DNA of 64,000 nt from Bacillota bacterium (GTDB lineage Bacteria > Bacillota > Clostridia > Christensenellales > SZUA-584). The translations under genes were made by a program, and so were the position numbers. Under the pieces are notes generated by a model that saw nothing but the letters and a program-made list of their open reading frames with translations, made no database searches and was not told the DNA's origin. The stretch lies in the NCBI GenBank assembly GCA_023459495.1, contig JAEWTL010000038.1:124001-188000 (forward strand), written 5' to 3'. Shown piece after piece: positions 8,724 through 17,124 of the stretch (position 1 is its first letter; the number at the start of each line of letters is the position of its first letter).

Positions 8724-10031
8724 CTAAACCAGCATCATCACCGGGTTCTCAAGCAGCTGTGTGACGCGGTTCGAGAAAACCGCCGCCTGTGCCCCGTCGA
8801 TGCACCGGTGGTCGTATGTCAGGGAAAGCCCCATCTTCAGATGTTTTTCGATCTTCCCATCGTCGTTCATCTCCAGCTTCTGCTCAACCGCGCACACGCC
8901 GAGTATCGCGATTTCCGGCTGGTTGATGATCGGCGTAAAGGACGTGACGCCCATCATCCCGAGGTTACTGATCGTAAACGTACCGCCCGAAAACTCGTCG
9001 GGCATGAGCTTACCTTCCTTGGCCTTTGTGGATAGGGTCTTCGCCTGCTGCGAAATCTGCGACAGCGTCAGCGTATCCGCATCCTTGATAACAGGCACGA
9101 TGAGCCCTTCCGGAAGCGCAACCGCAACTCCGATGTTGATCTGTTTCTTCACGAGCAGCCCTTCTTCGGTAAACGTCGCGTTGATGCGCGGCTGCTCCTT
9201 CAGCGTCTTCGTGACCGCCATGATAATAAAGTCATTAACAGAGATGCGTACATCGCCCGTATTGATCTGGCTGCGTAGCGCCATCAGCTCTGTCACATCC
9301 ACGACGCAGTTCTGCGTAACGGGCGGAATCTCAAGATGGCTCCCCAGCATCCGCTTTGCAATCACCTTGCGCATGGCCGTATGCGGGATGAACTCGTCCC
9401 CGCCTGCCGCCACTGCCGCAGGCGTAGCAGCCGACGATACGCCCGAAACTGCCAGTACATCCGCGCTGGTCACCTTGCCCGCAAAGCCGCTTCCCGTCAC
9501 GTCATTCAGATTCAAGCCTTTGTCCGCAGCAATTGCCTTCGCAAGCGGAGTCACTTTTACCTCGGTCCTTATCCCCTCTACATCGGCCGCTTTGATCTGT
9601 CCGCGGCTGCCGCTCGGCGTAACGCTTTTAAGGTCAATCCCCTTCTCTTTCGCGATACGCTTTGCAGCGGGCGTAGCCGGCACACCTTCTCCGTTTACTG
9701 TCCTCAACACTTCTGTCTGATGTACCGGCTCGCTCTTTGCCTCTACGCTGCCATCCCCCACCAGCTGCGCTTCATCAGCGGGAAGCGCTTCGCCCTTCTC
9801 GCCGATATAGCCAATCGTCTGAACCACCGGAACCTCGTCGCCTTCATTTGCAAGAATCTTCAGAAGGATTCCGGAGTTCATCGCCTCGACTTCCATATTC
9901 ACTTTGTCTGTCTCAATCTCCAGCAAGGGCTCGCCCGTTTCGACCGGGTCTCCCTCTGCCTTCAACCATCTGACAACTTTGCCCGTTTCCATAGCCATCC
10001 CGGCCTTGGGCATGACCACCTTATATGCCAT
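8724..10031 (-). CDS. Dihydrolipoyl acyltransferase (E2) with two subunit-binding domains
   Basis: The 435 residues contain a lipoyl domain (1-80, Lys43), two consecutive peripheral-subunit-binding-like domains (about 118-152, PATPAAKRIAKEKGIDL, and 160-193, VTPLAKAIAADKGLNL), an Ala-rich linker and the trimeric acyltransferase core. The core has catalytic His408 and Asp412 in YDHRCIDGA. It transfers the acyl group made by E1 to CoA. Most bacterial E2 chains have a single binding domain, so the second copy is unusual. The lipoyl domain is nearly identical to the one on the adjacent E3. The acyl substrate (acetyl from pyruvate or from acetoin, or another) is not decided by sequence. Confidence 0.93.
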   Translation of the reverse strand: MAYKVVMPKAGMAMETGKVVRWLKAEGDPVETGEPLLEIETDKVNMEVEAMNSGILLKILANEGDEVPVVQTIGYIGEKGEALPADEAQLVGDGSVEAKSEPVHQTEVLRTVNGEGVPATPAAKRIAKEKGIDLKSVTPSGSRGQIKAADVEGIRTEVKVTPLAKAIAADKGLNLNDVTGSGFAGKVTSADVLAVSGVSSAATPAAVAAGGDEFIPHTAMRKVIAKRMLGSHLEIPPVTQNCVVDVTELMALRSQINTGDVRISVNDFIIMAVTKTLKEQPRINATFTEEGLLVKKQINIGVAVALPEGLIVPVIKDADTLTLSQISQQAKTLSTKAKEGKLMPDEFSGGTFTISNLGMMGVTSFTPIINQPEIAILGVCAVEQKLEMNDDGKIEKHLKMGLSLTYDHRCIDGAQAAVFSNRVTQLLENPVMMLV

Positions 10032-10040
10032 AGCGCTCCC

Positions 10041-11024
10041 CTAACCGCGTACCAGCTCGACAACCTTTTTCTTCACGTTATCGAGGGTAGGCACGACGTT
10101 TTTCTCCAGTTCCGGGCAGTAGGGTATCGGCACATCCATGCCACCATAGCGCTTGATCGGCGCGTCCAAATAGAAGAACGCGTCGCTGTCCGCAATGACC
10201 GCCGCGATTTCGCCGCCGAAGCCGCCGGTCTGGCACGCCTCGTGCACGATCAATACCCGGCCTGTCTTCTTTGCCGACGCAATGATTGTTTCCTTATCGA
10301 GCGGCACCAGCGTACGCGGGTCCACGACCTCAACGCTGATTCCTTCCTCTTTTTCCAGCGCTTCCGCCGCCTGCAGGCACATGGGCAGCATCCGGCCATA
10401 CGTGATGATCGTCACATCCTTGCCTTCCCTTTGCACCTTTGCTTTGCCGATTGGCACGATGTAATCGCCCTCCGGAACATCACCCTTGGTGCGGTACAGC
10501 AGCTTCTGCTCAAGGAACAGCACCGGGTTGTCGTCGCGGATGGCCGCAATCAGCAGGCCCTTTGCATCTGCCGGGGTGGACGGGATTACAACCTTGAGAC
10601 CGGGCGCATTGCAAAACCACGCCTCAGGGCTCTGGCTGTGCTGTGCCGCCGCGCCCGTACCCGAGCCCGCCGGTGCGCGCAGCACCATCGGCACCTTGGC
10701 TTTGCCGCCAAACATATAGCGCATCTTCGCTGCTTGATTGACGAGCTGGTCCATCGATATCGTGATGAAGTCGGAGAACATGATCTCCGCGATGGGGCGC
10801 ATACCGGTCACCGCTGCTCCCGCCGCCGCTCCCGCGATGACCGCTTCGGATATCGGTGTGTCGCGAACGCGGTCCGGCCCAAACTCATTAAACATGCCGA
10901 CGGATACGCCGAAAGCGCCGCCGTAAAGACCTACGTCCTCACCCATTAAAAATACGTTCTCGTCGCGGCGCATCTCCTGGCTCATCGCCTCGTTGATCGC
11001 CTGTGCGTATGTCAATTCTCTCAT
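10041..11024 (-). CDS. 2-oxo acid/acetoin dehydrogenase E1 component, beta subunit
   Basis: The 327-residue chain begins at the ATG at 11024 (MRELTYAQAINEAM), preceded by GGGAGG seven bases upstream. A longer in-frame extension would run into the E1alpha gene and is rejected. It shows the transketolase-like pyrimidine-binding region (VFLMGEDVGLYGGAFGV, RVRDTPISEA) and the C-terminal fold with HEACQTGGFGGEI. With E1alpha it forms the thiamin-diphosphate heterotetramer that decarboxylates or cleaves the substrate and acylates E2. It is 10 bases downstream of E1alpha and 9 bases upstream of E2. Assignment to pyruvate versus acetoin is open. Confidence 0.93.
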   Translation of the reverse strand: MRELTYAQAINEAMSQEMRRDENVFLMGEDVGLYGGAFGVSVGMFNEFGPDRVRDTPISEAVIAGAAAGAAVTGMRPIAEIMFSDFITISMDQLVNQAAKMRYMFGGKAKVPMVLRAPAGSGTGAAAQHSQSPEAWFCNAPGLKVVIPSTPADAKGLLIAAIRDDNPVLFLEQKLLYRTKGDVPEGDYIVPIGKAKVQREGKDVTIITYGRMLPMCLQAAEALEKEEGISVEVVDPRTLVPLDKETIIASAKKTGRVLIVHEACQTGGFGGEIAAVIADSDAFFYLDAPIKRYGGMDVPIPYCPELEKNVVPTLDNVKKKVVELVRG

Positions 11025-11034
11025 GCTGTCCTCC

Positions 11035-11991
11035 CTATGCGTACACATCGTCCATGATGGTATCGATGGACGGGTACGGGCTGCTCTCCGCAAACTTCAC
11101 GGCATCCTCAATGGTTTGCTTCGCGCGCGCTTCAATGTTGTTGATCTGGCTTTCCGTGTATACCTTGTTCACCAGCAGATATTCCCGCATGCGCTTGATC
11201 GGCCCTTTGGACTTCCAGTCGGCGATCTCTTCCTTGGTGCGGTATACGTTCGCGTCGCTCTTGGAATGCCCCAGGAAACGGTAGGTATCGCATACAAGCA
11301 GCATCGGCCCGTTCTCCAGCACATACTTGCGGGCCTTTTTGGTTTCCTCGTATACGGCGACCGCGTCATTGCCGTCAATCGTCTTGCCCGGTATGCCGTA
11401 GCTGCTTGCGCGAACGGAGATATCTTCGATGCTCATGGACTTATAACGGCTCATCGACATGCCGTACTTGTTGTCCTCGCAGACAAAGAGCACGGGCAGC
11501 TTCCAAATTGCTGCCAGGTTCAGCGACTCATGGAAGGACCCTTCATTCGTCGCGCCGTCTCCAAAGAAGCCCACCACGATGCGGTCGATCTTCTTCATCT
11601 GTGTGGTCAGCGCCGCACCGACTGCCAGCGGGATTCCGCCGCCAACCACGCCGTTTGCGCCGAGGTTGCCACCGTCCAGGTCGGCAATGTGCATCGAGCC
11701 GCCCTTGCCCTTGCAGTATCCGGCTTCCTTGCCCAGAAACTCGGCCATCATCCGGTTGATATCGATCCCTTTGGAGATACATTGGCCGTGTCCCCTGTGC
11801 GTGCTGGCGATCAGGTCCTCAGGCTCAAGCGCGCAACACACGCCCGCCGCCGCGGCTTCCTCACCCACGTACAGGTGAGTCGTGCCGTGCACCATGCCCA
11901 TCGAGAAAAAGTAAGCAACTTTTTCTTCGAAATAACGCGTCAGCAGCATCTTTTCGTACATCTCTGTGAGTTTTTGCTTTGGAATTTTCAT
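11035..11991 (-). CDS. 2-oxo acid/acetoin dehydrogenase E1 component, alpha subunit
   Basis: The 318 residues from ATG at 11991 (a TTG one codon earlier is also possible) have the thiamin diphosphate motif GDGATNEGSFHESLN at about 144-174 with the partner Asn. They also have the conserved STHRGHG and CKGKGGSMHI loops. The short length and the sequence style are nearer to the acetoin dehydrogenase/Firmicute pyruvate dehydrogenase group than to long E1 chains. It heads a tight alpha-beta-E2-E3 cluster. A hairpin (AAGCTG 12029-12034, CAGCTT 12045-12050) lies in the 65-base gap after porB. Confidence 0.92.
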   Translation of the reverse strand: MKIPKQKLTEMYEKMLLTRYFEEKVAYFFSMGMVHGTTHLYVGEEAAAAGVCCALEPEDLIASTHRGHGQCISKGIDINRMMAEFLGKEAGYCKGKGGSMHIADLDGGNLGANGVVGGGIPLAVGAALTTQMKKIDRIVVGFFGDGATNEGSFHESLNLAAIWKLPVLFVCEDNKYGMSMSRYKSMSIEDISVRASSYGIPGKTIDGNDAVAVYEETKKARKYVLENGPMLLVCDTYRFLGHSKSDANVYRTKEEIADWKSKGPIKRMREYLLVNKVYTESQINNIEARAKQTIEDAVKFAESSPYPSIDTIMDDVYA

Positions 11992-12056
11992 CAAATCACT
12001 ATCCTTAAATTTTTAGTAAACTTCATCAAGCTGCAAAAACAAACCAGCTTATCGAA

Positions 12057-13001
12057 CTATTCAACATTGCACTTCTTCAGCAGCGCCTGCCACTTCTTAT
12101 CGACCGCAGTCTGGATATCCGCTACCAGCTGCTCATTTCCTTTTTTGAAGAGGTGCTTGAACCGGCCCTGAGCTTTCAGGAAATCCTCCACCGGGCGCTT
12201 GTTCTTCGGCATATAGTTCAGCGTCCACTTGCCGTCCTGAACTTCGTAGAGCGGCCAGAAGCAGGTCTCCACCGCCATCTTGCATATTTCCATGATATCG
12301 GCGGAATCGTACCGCCATCCGCGGGGGCACGGCGCCATAATATTCAGGAACGACGCGCCGGGGGTGTAGATCGCTTTCTCCGCTTTCTCATGCAGGTCCT
12401 TGAAGTTGCCGACGAATGTGGTCTGACCGACGTACGCCACGTTGTGCGCCGCGATGATTTCCGTTAAGTCCTTACCCTGCTGCGCCTTGCCTGGGCTGTT
12501 CTTGCCCGCGGCTGACGTGGTCGTGTCAGCGTACATCGGTGTGCCGGAGGAGCGCTGGATACCCGTGTTCATGTAAGCGCCGTTGTCGTAGCAGACATAC
12601 ACCATGTCGTGGCCGCGTTCCATCGCGCCGGAGAGCGACTGAAAGCCGATATCATACGTACCACCGTCGCCGCCGAAGGCAATGAATTTGTAGTCTTCGT
12701 TGATCTTGCCCTGTTTTTTCAAAGCGCGATACGCCGCTTCCGCGCCGCTGATGGTCGCCCCCGCGTTTTCAAACGCGCTGTGGATAAAAGAATCGTTCCA
12801 TGCCGTGTACGGATACAGGCAGGTGGATACCTCCAGACAGCCGGTGGCGCTGCAGATGACCGCTTTATCCTCAGGCTTCAGCGCCCTCAAGACGCCCCGA
12901 ACTGCAATACCCGCTCCGCAGCCTGCGCACAGCCTGTGTCCGCCGCTGAGGCGCTCGGGTTTACTCATTTGTTCTTTAAAATTATAGGCCACTTGTGACA
13001 C
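12057..13001 (-). CDS. porB: Pyruvate:ferredoxin oxidoreductase (2-oxoacid type), beta subunit
   Basis: The 314-residue subunit binds thiamin diphosphate (GDGGTYDIGFQSLSGAM followed by DNGAYMNTG) and one 4Fe-4S cluster. The first cysteines are Cys25 and Cys28 in LCAGCGAG, with further cysteines near 50-61. With PorA it oxidatively decarboxylates pyruvate, and in many homologues 2-oxobutyrate, to acyl-CoA and reduced ferredoxin. The downstream gap of 65 bases separates it from the lipoamide-dependent E1alpha, so two alternative acyl-CoA-forming systems lie side by side. Confidence 0.95.
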   Translation of the reverse strand: MSQVAYNFKEQMSKPERLSGGHRLCAGCGAGIAVRGVLRALKPEDKAVICSATGCLEVSTCLYPYTAWNDSFIHSAFENAGATISGAEAAYRALKKQGKINEDYKFIAFGGDGGTYDIGFQSLSGAMERGHDMVYVCYDNGAYMNTGIQRSSGTPMYADTTTSAAGKNSPGKAQQGKDLTEIIAAHNVAYVGQTTFVGNFKDLHEKAEKAIYTPGASFLNIMAPCPRGWRYDSADIMEICKMAVETCFWPLYEVQDGKWTLNYMPKNKRPVEDFLKAQGRFKHLFKKGNEQLVADIQTAVDKKWQALLKKCNVE

Positions 13002-13004
13002 CCC

Positions 13005-14186
13005 CTATTTCCTTAATCCCACGTATTGATAGTGCGACGGCACATTGCCCGTCTTGTCCATTTCGATCAGGCTCTCAAATACCGCCTTGATGCTCTCAAT
13101 CTTTACGTCGCGTCCGCCCAGGCCATAGACAAAGTTCGCAGCCTTGACTCCCGGGGTTTTACCAAAAAGCGCTGCTTTCACTTCCGCGCCGACCGGTCCG
13201 CCGTTATTGGAATAGCCTTCAGACTTATCCATGAGGCCAACCGCCTTTACATTCTTCAGTGCGTCTGCGATCTCTTCCGCCGGGAAGGGGCGGTATACGC
13301 GAATCTTCACGAGCCCCGCTTTCATGCCCTCGCTGCGCAGCTCGTCCACCGCGTCCTTGGCAGTTCCCGCTGACGATCCAATGATCACGACGGCGAATTG
13401 CGCATCGTCCATGCGATACTGCTCGATGAAGCCGTATTTGCGGCCCGAAACCTTCTCATATTCTTCCGCGATTTCAGCGATTACCCGCTTCGCGTTCTCC
13501 ATGGCAACCGCCTGCTGATACTTGTGCTCCATGTAATAGGCGCTGGTGTCGTACGGCCCCATGGACATATTCTCCTGCTCGTGCAGCAGATACTGCTCCG
13601 GGCGGTATGTGCCAACGAAACCTTTAACCTTTTCAGCCTCGAGAATCTCGATATTCTCGACCGCGTGGCTCGTGATAAACCCGTCCTGACAGGCCATCAC
13701 CGGCAGCTGCACGTCCTTGTGCTCACCGATCCTCACGCACTGTATGAAATTGTCGTACGCTTCCTGCGCGTTCTCCGCGTATATCTGAATCCAGCCCGCG
13801 TCCCGCGCGCCCATGGAATCGCTATGGTCGTTGTTGATGTTGATCGGGCCGGACAGCGCGCGGTTGACAACCGCCATCGTGACGGGCAGTCTGGATGAAG
13901 CCGCGACATAGAGCATTTCCCACATCAGCGCGAGGCCGCAGGAGGATGTCGCCGTCATGCTCCGGGCGCCGGCTGCCTGCGCGCCAATGCACGCGGACAT
14001 GGAACTGTGCTCGGACTCGACCGCGACAAATTCCGTATCGATCTCTCCGTTTGCCACATAGGTGGATATAAACTGCGGAATCTCCGTAGACGGAGTAATC
14101 GGAAAAGCCGCGATGACATCCGGGTTGATCTGTTTGATGGCGATCGCAACCGCCTCGTTTCCTGAAAACCGTTCTCTTATTGCCAT
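13005..14186 (-). CDS. porA: Pyruvate:ferredoxin oxidoreductase (2-oxoacid type), alpha subunit
   Basis: The 393 residues match PorA. The pyrimidine-binding domain includes AAFPITPSTEIP and VESEHSSMSACIGAQAAGAR. The later transketolase C-terminal-like domain has VKIRVYRPFPAEEIADAL and SEGYSNNGGPVGAEV. It stops three bases before porB and starts 12 bases after porD, preceded by GGAGGAG. The order gamma-delta-alpha-beta is the standard four-subunit arrangement. Confidence 0.95.
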   Translation of the reverse strand: MAIRERFSGNEAVAIAIKQINPDVIAAFPITPSTEIPQFISTYVANGEIDTEFVAVESEHSSMSACIGAQAAGARSMTATSSCGLALMWEMLYVAASSRLPVTMAVVNRALSGPININNDHSDSMGARDAGWIQIYAENAQEAYDNFIQCVRIGEHKDVQLPVMACQDGFITSHAVENIEILEAEKVKGFVGTYRPEQYLLHEQENMSMGPYDTSAYYMEHKYQQAVAMENAKRVIAEIAEEYEKVSGRKYGFIEQYRMDDAQFAVVIIGSSAGTAKDAVDELRSEGMKAGLVKIRVYRPFPAEEIADALKNVKAVGLMDKSEGYSNNGGPVGAEVKAALFGKTPGVKAANFVYGLGGRDVKIESIKAVFESLIEMDKTGNVPSHYQYVGLRK

Positions 14187-14198
14187 TTGCGTCTCCTC

Positions 14199-14507
14199 CT
14201 ATTCTCCGACTTTCGTGTACGAAATCGCCTTGAATGGGCATACCTTAAAGCAGATGCCGCATCCCTTGCAATGTTCAAAATCAAACTCCTGGCGCTTGCC
14301 GTTCTCTACCGGGATGGAGCTGTCCGGGCATACCGGCACGCACAGCAGGCACTGCTTGCAGTTTTCGGGGTGCCATGCCGGAATCGCGGTCCGCCAGTCA
14401 CCGGTATTGAAGTCTCGGGAATTGCCCGCCGCATAGATCATGCCGCCCGGGGTCATCTGCTCATACGTGCTTTCCGGCGTGATGTTCTTCATCTTATTAT
14501 CTTTCAT
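14199..14507 (-). CDS. porD: Pyruvate:ferredoxin oxidoreductase, delta subunit (2x 4Fe-4S ferredoxin)
   Basis: The 102-residue subunit has two ferredoxin motifs, CKQCLLCVPVCPDSSIPV and CKGCGICFKVCPFKAIS. It passes electrons from the catalytic subunits to external ferredoxin. The ATG at 14507 is chosen because a GGAGGGG site sits 11 bases upstream, inside the 3' end of porG. The genes therefore overlap by 11 bases and are translationally coupled. An ATG ten codons earlier would deepen the overlap and lacks a site of that quality. Confidence 0.93.
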   Translation of the reverse strand: MKDNKMKNITPESTYEQMTPGGMIYAAGNSRDFNTGDWRTAIPAWHPENCKQCLLCVPVCPDSSIPVENGKRQEFDFEHCKGCGICFKVCPFKAISYTKVGE

Positions 14508-15081
14508 ATAAGCGAACCCCCTCCATAGACCTTTCAAGCGCTTTCATATTGCCTTCGATGACCTCGGGCTTCGTCGCAAACTTATGCTTGAACGAGTTCC
14601 TCATGTTATCAAAGAATATGTCCTTGTCCATCGCGCCGCTGATTTTTACCACCGCGGCCAGCATGGGCGTGTTCGGTATATTTCTGCCGATGGTTTCGGT
14701 CGCGATCTTGCCTGCGTCCACGGTATAGACCTTCCCTTTATAACCGCCCAAAGCCGCAGCGATTTCACCCGGTTCTTTGCTGCTGTTGACTACGATAGCG
14801 CCGTCTTCCTTCAGGCCCGCTGTGACATCGACTGTACCGACGAGTGTTTCGTCCATCACGGCCACATAATCGGGTTCATAGATATTCGAGTGAACGCGTA
14901 TGGGCTGATCGCTCAGGCGGGTATAGGCCGTAATCGGCGCGCCCATTCTTTCCGGGCCATACTCCGGAAACCCCTGCACGTAAAGGCCTTGGCTGAAAGC
15001 CACATCCGCCAGCAGCAGCGATGCGGTTTTTGCGCCCTGTCCTCCCCTTCCGTGCCAGCGGATTTCGATTCGTTTATTCAT
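14497..15081 (-). CDS. porG: Pyruvate:ferredoxin oxidoreductase, gamma subunit
   Basis: The 194-residue protein begins with the family signature EIRWHGRGGQGAKTAS and contains YGPERMGAPITAYTRLS. It contributes to the CoA-binding part of the complex. It is the first por gene, preceded by GGAGG and a 99-base gap after the transketolase C-half gene. A small GGGG/CCCC hairpin occurs in that gap, and no clear terminator is seen, so cotranscription with the upstream sugar genes is plausible. Confidence 0.95.
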   Translation of the reverse strand: MNKRIEIRWHGRGGQGAKTASLLLADVAFSQGLYVQGFPEYGPERMGAPITAYTRLSDQPIRVHSNIYEPDYVAVMDETLVGTVDVTAGLKEDGAIVVNSSKEPGEIAAALGGYKGKVYTVDAGKIATETIGRNIPNTPMLAAVVKISGAMDKDIFFDNMRNSFKHKFATKPEVIEGNMKALERSMEGVRLYER

Positions 15082-15180
15082 AATCTTTTATCCTCCAGAT
15101 AGATTTTTCGATTCAATGGAGAGCCTTCAAAGGGGTAAATCCCCAGCAGTTCTGATTAAGAACGCGGCTCCCGCTGCTCA

Positions 15181-16128
15181 TTAAGCAAATCTTTTCCAAG
15201 CGGCTTTTGCCTTTTCCGCAATGACCTCAGCCGTCATACCGTAGGCCTCCATAATCTCAGGCAGCGGGCCGGAACGTCCAAACATATCGTTCACACCATG
15301 CCGAATCACAGGAACGGGGCAGTTCTCGCTGATGAACTCGGAGACCGCAGCGCCCAGCCCGCCAATCACGTTATGATCCTCTGAGGTGATGATCAGCTTG
15401 GTTTCGGTGGCTGCCTTGTGCAGAATATCGGTATCAAGGGGCTTGATCGTATGCATATCGATCACGCGGGCGGAGATCCCCGCCGCAGCCAGCATTTGCG
15501 CGGCTTTGAGCGATTCCTGCACCATCACGCCCGTCGCGACGATGGTGATGTCGCTTCCGTCCCGCAGCGTGACGCCCTTGCCAAGTTCAAACTGATAACC
15601 GTTAATCGCCTCCGTTACGTTTTCGACGGCTGAGCGCCCAAGTCGCATGTATACCGGGCCTTCGTAATCGATCATCGCCTTCAACGCGGCTTGCGTCTCG
15701 TTCGCGTCACAGGGGCTCAAAACCGTCATTCCCGGTATAACGCGCATCAGTGCAATGTCCTCAATACACTGGTGGGTTGCCCCGTCCTCCCCCGCGCTGA
15801 GTCCCGAATGGGTTCCGACAATCTTAACGTTCAGGTGCGGATAGCAGACGGAGTTGCGAACCTGATCGTAGATGCGGCCCGTGCTGAACATGGCAAACGA
15901 GTTGATGATCGGTATCTTTCCGCACGTCGCTGTACCTGCGGCGTAACCGGCCATATTGCATTCTGAAATGCCCATGTTGAAGAACCGTTCCGGACATACC
16001 GCCTGAAACTCGCAGGATTGCGTGGCGCACGCAAGGTCCGCATCGAACACGATAACCCGCTCGTTTTCTTTGCCGTATTGGGCGAGCGCTTTGCCATAAG
16101 CCACCCTTGTGGATATCATTTCACCCAT
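15181..16128 (-). CDS. Transketolase, C-terminal half subunit
   Basis: The 315 residues from ATG at 16128 (MGEMISTRVAYGKAL) contain the pyrimidine-binding domain (FDADLACATQSCEF, NMGISECNMAGYAAG, SGLSAGEDGATHQ) and the C-terminal domain (ARVIDMHTIKPLD). Start and upstream stop share one base (TGATG), and GGAGG lies 8 bases upstream, so translation is coupled to the N-half. Longer starts inside the N-half gene are rejected. Together the two chains form a thiamin diphosphate enzyme that moves two-carbon ketol units between sugar phosphates. Split transketolases are common in operons for single sugars and their substrates are often not the classical pentose phosphates. Confidence 0.92.
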   Translation of the reverse strand: MGEMISTRVAYGKALAQYGKENERVIVFDADLACATQSCEFQAVCPERFFNMGISECNMAGYAAGTATCGKIPIINSFAMFSTGRIYDQVRNSVCYPHLNVKIVGTHSGLSAGEDGATHQCIEDIALMRVIPGMTVLSPCDANETQAALKAMIDYEGPVYMRLGRSAVENVTEAINGYQFELGKGVTLRDGSDITIVATGVMVQESLKAAQMLAAAGISARVIDMHTIKPLDTDILHKAATETKLIITSEDHNVIGGLGAAVSEFISENCPVPVIRHGVNDMFGRSGPLPEIMEAYGMTAEVIAEKAKAAWKRFA

Positions 16129-16967
16129 CACTTCGCCTCCAACTCTTCCAGGGAACACAGCAATTCGGCCTTCGCAAGGCAGTACTGCTGCTCATCAGGC
16201 GTATGCCCGTGCCATTGCACGTCGTTTTCCATAAAAGAAACGCCTTTTCCCTTGGCGGTTTTGGCGAGGATCATGGTCGGCTTCCCCTTGCAGGCCTCGG
16301 CCGCGTCCAGCGCCCGGATAATCGCTTCATAGTCGTGCCCGTCGATCACAATCACGTTCCAGCCGAACGCTTCCCATTTCTTATCCAGCGGTTCGATTGG
16401 CATAACCTCGGCGGTCGTGCCGTCAATCTGCAGTCCGTTTACATCGATAAACCCGCACAGATTGTCTAGCTTGTATTTGGCGGCAGCCATCGCCGCCTCC
16501 CAAATCTGGCCTTCCTGTATTTCACCGTCTCCCATGATGGCATAGACGCGATACGGCCTGTTGTCGAGCTTTCCCGCAAGCGCCATGCCGCTCGCGGCAG
16601 ACAGCCCCTGTCCAAGCGAACCTGCGGACATGTCAACGCCCTTGATATGCGTCATCTCCACGTGGCCGGACATACGCCCCTTTGCGCTGCGAAACAGCTT
16701 AAGATCATCTTCCGGGAAAAAACCCTTGAGCGCCAGCACCGGATACAACGCGGGCGTACAATGCCCTTTGGAAAGGACCAGCCGGTCGCGGTCCAGGTTC
16801 TTTGGGTCTTTGGGGTCCACAACCATTCGTTCAAAATAGAGAACAGTCAGAATATCCAATACGGAGAACGAGCCGCCTATATGTCCGGAATGACAGCAGT
16901 TTATTGTTTCCAGACCCATCAATCGCAGTTTGGCCGCCGTTTTGGCCAGACTTTTCACATCGTGCAC
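16128..16967 (-). CDS. Transketolase, N-terminal half subunit
   Basis: The 279-residue chain is the thiamin-diphosphate-binding half. It has NCCHSGHIGGSFSVLDIL near the N-terminus, LSKGHCTPALYPVLA, and the cofactor motif GDGEIQEGQIWEAAM with DVNGLQIDG. It pairs with the C-half encoded directly downstream. It is separated from the aldolase gene by 157 bases that contain two hairpins. Full-length transketolases are about 630-660 residues, and the two halves here sum to 594. Confidence 0.92.
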   Translation of the reverse strand: MHDVKSLAKTAAKLRLMGLETINCCHSGHIGGSFSVLDILTVLYFERMVVDPKDPKNLDRDRLVLSKGHCTPALYPVLALKGFFPEDDLKLFRSAKGRMSGHVEMTHIKGVDMSAGSLGQGLSAASGMALAGKLDNRPYRVYAIMGDGEIQEGQIWEAAMAAAKYKLDNLCGFIDVNGLQIDGTTAEVMPIEPLDKKWEAFGWNVIVIDGHDYEAIIRALDAAEACKGKPTMILAKTAKGKGVSFMENDVQWHGHTPDEQQYCLAKAELLCSLEELEAK

Positions 16968-17030
16968 TGCTCATGCTTCCTTTCAAAAACGCTTGCACGG
17001 ACTTTTACGGTATACAAACTAAGAGCGGCA

Positions 17031-17061
17031 GGCATAATCGTTCAAAACGATCGAATATGCC
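17031..17061. repeat. Stem-loop upstream of split transketolase
   Basis: GGCATA (17031-17036) pairs with TATGCC (17056-17061), and inner ATCGTT (17037-17042) with AACGAT (17046-17051). It lies in the 157-base gap between aldolase and transketolase genes and could mark an mRNA processing site or an operator. Confidence 0.45.
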
Positions 17062-17101
17062 TCACCACGATACTAAAAATCCGTTCTATTTCTAAAGCAA
17101 C

Positions 17102-17122
17102 GAAGGTGCGTTTTGCACCTTC
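17102..17122 (-). terminator. Hairpin just after the aldolase gene, weak or partial terminator
   Basis: GAAGGTGC (17102-17109) and GCACCTTC (17115-17122) form an 8-bp stem directly after the aldolase stop. Only a poor U-run follows on the minus strand, so read-through into the transketolase genes is expected. Confidence 0.5.
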
Positions 17123-17124
17123 CC

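Noticed and set aside
9336..10949. Plus-strand open frame of 537 codons opposite E2 and E1beta
   Set aside because: It spans the boundary of two well-defined dehydrogenase genes and encodes no recognisable domain.
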